From NCBI RefSeq assembly GCF_024586455.1, contig NW_026089624.1:4741341-4805340 (forward strand): DNA of 64,000 nucleotides, written 5' to 3'. The position numbers and the translations under genes are program-made. This DNA comes from Bactrocera neohumeralis (lineage: Eukaryota; Arthropoda; Insecta; Diptera; Tephritidae). Numbering within the stretch: position 1 is the stretch's first letter; the number at the start of each line of letters is the position of its first letter. A model generated the notes under the pieces. That model was not told the DNA's origin and ran no database searches. It saw nothing but the letters and a program-made list of their open reading frames with translations. Below are positions 56,500-64,000 of this stretch, piece by piece.

Positions 56500-59400
56500 G
56501 CGGAGCGCTATGCTGCTACAAATTGTTGTTGTTGATGATTGTAATATGTCATGCTATCGATGTTTGTGGATTCATTGAAGTGTGTCAATTTAGGGCTTAA
56601 TATATGCATGTTGTTCCAAGTATGCTGGTAATCTGTCAAAATGTCTCCATTCTCTAGGATTTGGAGTGGAGCGTTATTTTCGTGAATTATTTCACATTGT
56701 GCTGGATTATCATTTAGTATTTTGATAGTGCAATTATCAGACAATTCTGATTTACAAATAAAGTTGCTGAAAAAATTCTTGCATTTTGAAACTCTTTGAT
56801 AATTATTACATTTTGTGATCTTAGATCTAGAAAAAGTTTACCATGCTTATGAGCTAACGGGTATACATTAAATAATCTACATTTAGTTTCGAGTATAGGT
56901 TATTTGTAAATTGTAATTATAGCCTATTCTAAATAACAAATACGGGTATCAGAATATTCCAATATATTGTTTAGTGGAAGATCCAACTCCTCATGGATTA
57001 TTAATTCATGCACATCATTCAAATTAAGTGTGCCAGAGTAAGAATATTTATTTTTCGCGAAACTAATAGCATTAGTTATTGTTTGTAATTCATTATAAAT
57101 TTCTCCTGTTATTGAATTCTCATTTATGCTTTAGGATCGAGTGTTTCAAGAATTCTTTCAAACTCTGAATTAATGATCTTTTGTTTGTTATTATTTTTAT
57201 TATTAGCATATTAATTGAAGTTTTTATTTCGATAAGGTCGTCCTGATCTAGTGTACCAGTTATAAATTTAAGTACAGAACCAAGAAAGTTAAGAGATCTT
57301 TTGGGCCTATATATACGTATATTTGGCATAATTAGATTTTTTAATGTTTCTATTTTATTAATTATAAAATTATAAGAAGATCTCATTCTGTCTTCAGAGG
57401 GCGCAATTCTTTTTGATAAACTTGAAATATGATATCGAAAGGAACTATTTTTATATATGTACTAGCTGTTACCCTGTGCGTTTCGCTACACCTAAATCGA
57501 TTAAAACTCTTAAGGGTTTTTACTTTGTGTTTTATTCATTGTTGTAAAACTTTTACTTATTTATAAAACATTTATAAAACATATTGGTTTTTCCACCTGG
57601 CGCGTAAATGCATAAGCACCTTGGTGTTCCCACTCTCGAGCATGCGACGAACAATTGGCCGTGGGAGAAGCACGGTTCTTCCAAATTGACGCCGCACACT
57701 TGAAACGTTTGGCCTTGCGATTTGTTGATGGTCATCGAAAAGGCAAGACGTACTGGGAACTGCAAGCGCTTAAATTCAAACGGCACGTCCGTTGGAATCA
57801 TGGGAAAGCGTGGTAAGAGTACAACTTCACCTGCTGCCTTGCCATTTAGTATTGTTGCTTCAATCAAATTTGGCCACAATTTTTTGACTGAAAGTCTTGT
57901 GCCATTACACAAAGTCGATGGCTTCAGATTTCGTAGAAGTAAAATGGGTGAACCGACTTTCAGGACCAAACGATGCGGTGGAAGACCGGGGGTTGGATAA
58001 TTGACTACTTCATCTTGATTTAAAACGCTATCAATCGATGTATATGTTGTAGCTTCTCCTGGCAGTTTTTCTTGAATGGCAAAATTGATTTCGATGACGT
58101 GTACATTTTTCGGTGCCAATATTGCGCTTAAGTGAACGCGCATAATCATGGTGTTGATAGTGTTGAACAATATTCGGAAATTCACTTTCAATCAATTCTT
58201 CTTTCGATTGTAAAAGTGTACAAAAGTTGTTCGGCAATGTGATCAAACCGGTATCATCGATTCTATTTTGCCTTCGCCAATGTCCCACAACTGCTTCGAA
58301 AACGCCGCTGCGGATCGATCATTTTGCAATTGGACTCGCATGTTAAGAGTACTCGCAGGTAAGAGTCAGCCTTTGAACATGTCTCCACAAAACTGACGAT
58401 TTTGAACATGCGTTTATTTCGTCGGCAGGAGTTGATCGAGGAATGACTGACAAAGTTTGCCGAAAATCGCCGGATAATAAAACTAATGCTCCGCCAAAAA
58501 GTTGTTGCTTTTGGCGTAAATCTTGCATTGTTCTATTAAATGCTTCTAATGACTTTTTGTTAGCCATTGGGCACTCATCCCATAGAACTATTCCAGCTCC
58601 TCGCAAAACTTTTGCCATTGTTGAATTCCTCGATATGTTGCACGTTGGTGTTTCAACGACTTGGATGTTCAACGGTAATTTCAACGCAGAATGTGCTGTT
58701 CGGCTGCCATCAAGTAGAGTAGCAGCGATGCCTGACGAAGCAATTGCCACCGCAATTTTCTTCTGTGACCGTATAGTAGCAAGAATCAAAGAGATCAGAA
58801 ACGTTTTCCCTGTACCATCGGGCGAATCCAGAAAGTAGAATCCACCGGCGTTATTGTCAACCGCTCGTATAATCTTATCATAAGCATTTTTCTGCTGAAT
58901 ATTCAATTTGGTAATGTTAGCTTGTATGAAAGCACGCAATTCATTGCAGTCGTATTGTTGTTCACGTTGAAGCTCATGGTCAATGATTGGGCGCAGTAAT
59001 GCCAAGTTGCGCTAATGCCTTATTCACAATTGTAAGGCACAGATCTTCAACCAATATCAAATCAGAATTATACATTTGTAATGTATATAGCAAGTCTGCG
59101 TCCGATGCTCGATTACGCGCCAAAATTAATAAGTCCTCTGTCAAGCAGTCTTTGTACTTATTCCACAGTTATTGCGGATTTGACGGAAGGCATGTAGATA
59201 TTATTATGGCGAATAGTACGCGTATTTGTTTTGGATGAGATGTGAGTGATGCGTCAAGAAGTGCGGTGTCCAAATGCATATCATCTTCTAACAAATGCAA
59301 TCGCTGACATGCTTCATGATACGTTGCACACAACTGACCGTCAACAGTTTTCAAATCATCAAATGATCTTGGTCCGCGCACGTTGACAAATAGCAGACGC

Positions 59401-60110
59401 AATTAGAAACATTCGGCGTTGTTCGGATGGATGGTGAAAATGCGTCTTATGGCAACTTTCGTCGTTGAAATGTTTTCGATGATGGATTCCAAGTGAAATA
59501 TTATGGTATTTCGGAATATAGCAATGTTCTTGCAAATTCATCGTTTTCACACAACTCGAAAAAGGTAGTTAGTGTTTTCCCCTGTGGTCGTGCTAGAGTA
59601 TGCATATTTGAAGTACATAAATAAAAATGGAAAAATTTACCCAAAACTACATCTTAAACTAGTGTATTTGCAAACCGCATGGAAGCAATTACGAAACAAT
59701 AAAAATTTCATGAGAATTTGTATAGGCGGGATGTATTATTATTATTTTTTTTTTTTGCAAAACGTGCAATGATACACACATTAAATTTCTTATGTGCACC
59801 CTCCAAACAGACCCCAATCACCCCTGAAAATTTCATTGAAATCGGGCAAGCCGTCTAGGAGGAGTATGCGAACAGGAAGTTTTGCCACTTAATTCTATAT
59901 ATATAGATAAGTTAACAATAGTTAACGTACTGAAGTTCCCATGCTGCCAAAAATTGCAATGCATGCAGTCTGCATCGTTTACTTCATGCGCGATCAAATT
60001 AAATGTTTGGTCAGCTGTTGTAATTCGATGTTCAGCTCGTTGCATGAGCATGGCACATGAGCGTGGGAAATGCTTATTCCGACGCCAGCGACAGCAGCGA
60101 TGGTAAGAAA
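56500..60110 (-). pseudogene. Errantivirus 2 env (F-type), split by a Helitron
   Basis: Minus strand. A hydrophobic start (LTIAAVAGVGISISHA, about 60110-60060) fits a signal peptide. HCNFWQHGNFSTLTIVNL follows, and the frame continues exactly across the Helitron into YIYKNSSFRYHISSLSKR (57460-57410). A basic cleavage-type site (IYRPKR) is followed by SLNFLGSVLKFITGTLDQDD, the usual post-cleavage segment of errantivirus env. The C-terminal part (56744-56508) carries NPAQCEIIHENNAPLQ. Stops and frameshifts lie between 57120 and 56744. Such proteins mediate membrane fusion in related elements; this copy is broken. Confidence 0.75.
57462..59907 (-). mobile_element. Helitron, helicase half
   Basis: Ends by Helitron rules: the minus-strand 5' end begins TCTATATATATAGAATTAAG at 59907 and the 3' end is ...GGTAACAGCTAG (CTRR) at 57462, with host A (57461) and T (59908) on either side. 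The host env frame is restored if it is removed. The helicase reads FLDSPDGTGKTFLISLILAT (Walker A), GIVLWDECPMANK (Walker B), LLSGDFRQTL and LTLTCEYS (59005-58343). Then VGSPILLLRNLKPSTLCNGT, AFSMTINKSQGQTF and LFVACSRVG (58191-57553) form the PIF1 C-terminal motifs. A frameshift lies near 58330. Upstream helicase linker words (59402-59169) are broken. The Rep nuclease is absent. Confidence 0.85.
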
Positions 60111-60112
60111 AG

Positions 60113-60422
60113 TAGGCTAGAAGTAAGCTTACAAATTATTAAATAAACAGTTTGAGAACGAAACTCAACGTGTTAATATATTTCAAAGTAACTTTGGGTA
60201 GTCGACAAAACCGTCGCTACCGCAGAAGGAGTTATAGAAAGTTTATCAAAAATAACTAACACATTTCAAAGTAACTTTGAATAGTCGACAACACCGTCGC
60301 TACCGCAGAAGTAGTTATAGAAAGTTTATCAAAAATAACTAACACATTTCAAAGTAACTTTGAGTAGTCGACAACACCGTCGCTACCGCAGAAGGAGTTA
60401 TAGAAATTGATCAAAACTAACT
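60113..60422 (+). other. 5' LTR / leader of errantivirus 3 with 83-bp tandem repeats
   Basis: The sequence ends ...AACTAACT directly before GGCGCCCAACC, a tRNA-Lys-type primer site, so this is the 3' part of a 5' LTR. The LTR start is uncertain. It holds nearly three tandem units of 83 bp beginning at 60181, 60264 and 60347 (TTTCAAAGTAACTTTG, AGTCGACAACACCGTCGCTA). Confidence 0.6.
60181..60420 (+). repeat. 83-bp tandem repeat, about 2.9 copies
   Basis: Units start at 60181, 60264 and 60347 with only a few base differences. Each ends in GGAGTTATAGAAAGTTTATC or a close variant. The array stops just before the primer-binding site. Confidence 0.9.
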
Positions 60423-60677
60423 GGCGCCCAACCAGAGGAAACCCACGCAGAATCACCTGGAGGCAGAGGAATCAAGACCCCACCGATAAATTATGTAAAT
60501 GAAACTTTTTTTCTCTCCGATTTCTGTTCATAATTATATTAGTTATAATTTGACAATTTAAGTGTGGTTAGTGTGGTTGTAATAAACAGGGTTGTACTTT
60601 GAACTCCTGTTTCCCATTTTTGTTTTTTTTTTTTTGTACGCTTACGTCCGCTACCCGTCCGTGCCATCTTAACTACC

Positions 60678-61740
60678 TTGCATGAGCAAACTGAGACTAA
60701 CGAACTGTTGGACAGACTTGACAACCAACTTTTAACAATTAAACGTCTCAAAGGCGAACAAGACTTGAATGAACAACAACTGCAGGGTATTATCAATGCG
60801 GCCGTCAGCGCCGCACTACAAGTACAAAGGAAAGACTTTGAAACCAAGCTAGAGCAGCTTACAAATCAGTTTCGGGCCACAACCGTGGAAGCTGCTGAAG
60901 TTAAGACTTACGAACCAATAAAAATCATAGACGGTCATGAAGGTCTGGATGCAGTTAAGTCACTTCCCGAGTTCGATGGCTCACAGGAGCAATATGTCTC
61001 CTGGCGGCAGGCAGCTATGACCGCGTATGATATATTTAAAACCTACGTGGGTAGTTCAAAACACTATCAAGCTGTCCTCATAATTCGCAACAGAATGAGG
61101 GGATCGGCTGATGCAGTTTTAGCATCATTCAACACGGTCCTTAATTTCGACGGTATCATTAGCCGTTTAGATTTTACATACTCAGACAAGCGACCAATGC
61201 ATCTGCTCTAGCAAGAGCTAGCAACTCACACTTCTCACAAATAAAACTACTATGACGTTTGACACCGACCAGGCACGGTACATGAATGACAAGCATAGGG
61301 CCGATGCACTGCGCGTATTCGTCTCCGGGTTAAGGAGAAACCTCACGGATGTTCTTTTTGCGGCCCAGCCCAATCGTTGGAGGAAAAAAACCTCAGACAA
61401 CCTCAAAACCGATCTTATCAGAAGCAGTCCGATATTCAGTACAGGACTGGAAAAGACCCCTATTTTACCAGGGAGCAAGGAGCTCGCCCTCCAAAGCGCG
61501 ACCAAGTTGAGAAAATGGAAGTCGATCTATTCTCGAGGTTCCATCAAAGCACTAACTTTCCAAACCGTAACAACCAGATTACGCATAACTCAAGCTTACC
61601 TATAGCACATCCCCTTAGCGACAGTCAACCACAAGGTGCGTTCAAGAGACCTGCGAATTCTCAAAGAACGTCGGACTACAGACGCCAGAGGATTAACCAT
61701 TTTTTAAGAAAGAAGCGAAGTGTATAAAAAGCAGTACGAT
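60678..61740 (+). pseudogene. Errantivirus 3 gag
   Basis: ORF from 60678 (a basic upstream start may exist). A coiled-coil-like N-terminus (LLDRLDNQLLTIKRLKGEQD) is followed by the gag core SLPEFDGSQEQYVSWRQAAM and IIRNRMRGSADAVLASFNTV. The frame stops at 61209 and resumes as RADALRVFVSGLRRNLTDVL (61252 on). It shifts again, so the C-terminal part reads QYRTGKDPYFTREQGARPPK in the third frame to about 61727. Two frameshifts or stops are present. No zinc knuckle was seen. It is directly followed by integrase C-terminal sequence, not protease. Confidence 0.75.
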
Positions 61741-62060
61741 TAAGCCGCTTATGATGCAGCGGCAGAAACAGAAGCTGAATATGAAGAAGATGCGCTTAAT
61801 TTTTTAGCGGAGAGTCCCTGTTCCCGTTCATCCAACGATATCCCGGACATTGCTGCCAGGCTAGAGAAAGCCCAACAAAAACAGCTGGAGCGGAGTAATG
61901 CCTACCGCCAAAATAGAATCTTCGAAGTTGGAGAAAAGATCCTGGTAAGGTCCAACAAGAGACTAGGCGACAAGGTCACTCCACTGTACGTCGAGGAAAG
62001 GATAAACGCTGATATAGGGAGGGTGGTCCACAAGGACAACCTCAAGTGAAACTATCGACA
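61741..62060 (+). pseudogene. Errantivirus 3 integrase C-terminus joined to gag
   Basis: Translation reads ARLEKAQQKQLERSNAYRQN then RIFEVGEKILVRSNKRLGDK, VTPLYVEERINADIGRVVHK and a stop. These are the last part of a Ty3/Gypsy integrase. Protease, RT, RNase H and the catalytic integrase core are all absent between gag and this point, so about 3 kb of pol has been deleted. Confidence 0.7.
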
Positions 62061-62089
62061 TAATACCCTTTTTACATAGTTTTTATTTT

Positions 62090-62815
62090 GAATTTCAGGC
62101 ATACGCCCATTTTCGCACTTTTGACTTGGGCTGGGCTGACAGCTTCCAAATGAACAGACTACTCGCATGCGGACTACATACCGATCCTGGACGGTACTGC
62201 AGTAATTTGGAACGAGACGATGTACATAAGGCACATATCAAACTTAACGGAATATGAACAATACATACAAGAAACCACAGACTTGATTAGCGTCTTCCCA
62301 CAATCACACATGAGAAAGATCCTAGAAGTAGACACCAGGCATTTACATACTTTATTAGGGACATTAGGAGTACACCATAGGCATGCTCGGAGCCTAAACT
62401 TTTTGGGCTCCGCCCTGAAGGTAATAGCCAGCCCGCCTGACTTCAATGACTTACTACAAACAAGACTAACGGAGCAAGAGCTAATACAGTCAAACAATAG
62501 GCAGATCGTCATTAATTCCAGAACTCAGGAGCAGATTAACGCCCTCACGAAAACGGTCAATAAAATTCTCAATGTAAAAAAAGGGAAGAAATAGATTCAT
62601 CGCACCTCTATGAAACACTTTTGGCTAGAAACAGAATTTTAACACTAGAGATTCAAAATTTAATAATTGCTATCACACTGGCTAAATTTAAAATGATAAA
62701 CCCTGCTATTATTAATGCAGATGATTTGGAGGCGGTTATGAAAGAGAGTTTCACAGGAGTTACAATAACCCCAATTGTTTAGCATAGCTAGAGTTAAGGT
62801 TTTAGCAAGGAAGGA
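62090..62815 (+). pseudogene. Errantivirus 3 env fragment and polypurine tract
   Basis: ORF 62220-62594 reads ISNLTEYEQYIQETTDLISV, then HHRHARSLNFLGSALKVIAS, a basic cleavage-like site followed by the conserved post-cleavage segment. ELIQSNNRQIVINSRTQEQI follows. A stop-shifted block goes on as SHLYETLLARNRILTLEIQN to about 62780. The segment after the cleavage site resembles that of errantivirus 2, but the two genes differ. A purine tract AAGGAAGGAAGAAG at 62809-62822 fits the 3' PPT. The 3' LTR is missing beyond the fold-back element. Confidence 0.7.
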
Positions 62816-62827
62816 AGAAGATTACTA

Positions 62828-63806
62828 TCGGGTGATTTTTTAAGAGCTTGATAACTTTTTTTTAAAACAAAAACGCATAAAATTTGCAAAATCTCATCGG
62901 TTCTTTATTTGAAACGTTAGATTGGTTCATGACATTTACTTTTTGAAGATAATTTCATTTAAATGTTGACCGCGGCTGCGTCTTAGGTGGTCCATTCGGA
63001 AAGTCCAATTTTGGGCAACTTTTTCGAGCATTTCGGCCGGAATAGCCCGAATTTCTTCGGAAATGTTGTCTTCCAAAGCTGGAATAGTTGCTGGCTTATT
63101 TCTGTAGACTTTAGACTTGACGTAGCCCCACAAAAAATAGTCTAAAGGCGTTAAATCGCATGATCTTGGTGGCCAACTTACGGGTCCATTTCTTGAGATG
63201 AATTGTTCTCCGAAGTTTTCCCTCAAAATGGCCATAGAATCGCGAGCTGTGTGGCATGTAGCGCCATCTTGTTGAAACCACATGTCAACCAAGTTCAGTT
63301 CTTCCATTTTTGGCAACAAAAGTTTGTTAGCATCGAACGATAGCGATCGCCATTCACCGTAACGTTGCGTCCAACAGCATCTTTGAAAAAATACGGTCCA
63401 ATGATTCCACCAGCGTACAAACCACACCAAACAGTGCATTTTTCGGGATGCATGGGCAGTTGGCCACCAAGATCATGCGATTTAACGCCTTTAGACTATT
63501 TTTTGTGGGGCTACGTCAAGTCTAAAGTCTACAGAAATAAGCCAGCAACTATTCCAGCTTTGGAAGACAACATTTCCGAAGAAATTCGGGCTATTCCGGC
63601 CGAAATGCTCGAAAAAGTTGCCCAAAATTGGACTTTCCGAATGGACCACCTAAGACGCAGCCGCGGTCAACATTTGAATGAAATTATCTTCAAAAAGTAA
63701 ATGTCATGAACCAATCTAACGTTTCAAATAAAGAACCGATGAGATTTTGCAAATTTTATGCGTTTTTTTTTTAAAAAAAGTTATCAAGCTCTTAAAAATC
63801 ACCCGA
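62828..63806. mobile_element. DD41D mariner fold-back derivative (two 3' ends)
   Basis: Both termini are the 3' TIR of the DD41D family (TCGGGTGATTTTTTAAGAGC at the left, its complement at the right), with TA on each side (62826-62827, 63807-63808). The left arm (62828-63461, minus) encodes the second half of the transposase from CLVWFVRWWNHWTVFF to NEIIFKK. The right arm (63458-63806, plus) repeats the last 349 bp in the opposite direction, starting at WPPRSCDLTPLDYF. Arms 62828-63176 and 63458-63806 form a long inverted repeat around a 281-bp spacer. The two source segments share AGTT at the joint. Confidence 0.88.
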
Positions 63807-63895
63807 TATATACACTTAAAAGGGTCTCCGACGCTTCCTTCTAGGTGTTACAAACTTCGCGGCAAACTTAATATACCCTATTCAGGGTATAAAAA
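63807..63895. repeat. Tail fragment of dispersed repeat family B
   Basis: GGTCTCCGACGCTTCCTTCT, GGTGTTACAAACTTCG and the terminal palindrome ATACCCTATTCAGGGTAT match the end of the repeat at 17565-18621. Confidence 0.7.
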
Positions 63896-64000
63896 TGGCA
63901 AATACAATTTTAAGAAACTTTTGAATGTTAAAAACGATTATTAATTAATTTAAGAAATTTACGAAAAATAATTGAAAAATATTTAAAACAATTATTAATT
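63896..64000. other. AT-rich sequence at the window end
   Basis: No gene or repeat identified. Confidence 0.4.

Noticed and set aside
57722..58000. Plus-strand ORFs opposite the Helitron helicase
   Set aside because: Antisense shadows; the minus strand carries the conserved helicase motifs.
1..64000. Possible single-copy host genes, tRNAs or snRNAs
   Set aside because: No reading frame without transposon similarity and no cloverleaf-like A/B box pair was recognised by eye; a tRNA scan and protein search would be needed to exclude short ones.

Overview
The window is a transposable-element graveyard from a dipteran genome. The best fit is a true fruit fly (Tephritidae such as Bactrocera, Zeugodacus or Ceratitis). 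That rests on a near-complete DD41D (rosa-type) mariner, first described from Ceratitis, on errantivirus, BEL/Pao, I-, R1- and RTE-type retroelements, and on dispersed repeats of a kind common in higher flies. I found no convincing single-copy host gene, tRNA or rRNA. One 100-N assembly gap lies at 53286-53385. All identifications come from reading translations and motifs by eye; no database was searched.

Layout. 0-5 kb: broken hAT transposase and the 5' half of a Helitron Rep/helicase, both on the minus strand. 5-11.1 kb: dispersed repeats, then a three-level nest in which a terminal-inverted-repeat (TIR) element holds an I-clade retroelement, which holds a DD41D mariner. 11.2-15.7 kb: fragments of an LTR element, a mariner, an RTE-type element and a Helitron helicase. 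16.0-24.9 kb: one errantivirus (gag-PR-RT-RNase H-IN-env, plus strand) cut by a dispersed repeat, a 1.66-kb TIR element (itself holding a mariner derivative), a MITE, and a second mariner derivative. 25.6-26.8 kb: a DD37E Tc1/mariner relic. 26.8-32.6 kb: a minus-strand R1-type element split by an RTE-type element. 32.7-34.9 kb: Helitron and other fragments. 35.5-44.6 kb: a minus-strand BEL/Pao element with an env-like region, split by a third mariner derivative and an RTE-type copy. 44.6-48.8 kb: a P-like element with THAP-like and P-transposase remnants. 48.8-53.3 kb: P-like fragments, a deleted mariner, fold-back MITEs and repeats. 53.4-55.2 kb: second R1 copy. 56-60.1 kb: errantivirus LTR and env (minus), with a Helitron helicase half inserted in env. 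60.1-62.8 kb: an errantivirus lacking nearly all of pol (plus). 62.8-63.8 kb: a DD41D fold-back derivative.

Functionally the genes are parasites and their remains. Almost all are inactivated by frameshifts, stops, internal deletions or nesting. Two things stand out. First, two unrelated DNA-transposon families have derivatives that keep the DNA-binding end but lack the catalytic core: a three-copy mariner family with one intact 118-aa helix-turn-helix ORF, and a P-like element with a THAP-coiled-coil remnant. Second, several insertion events can be read to the base from restored reading frames, target-site duplications (TSDs) or breakpoint microhomology.
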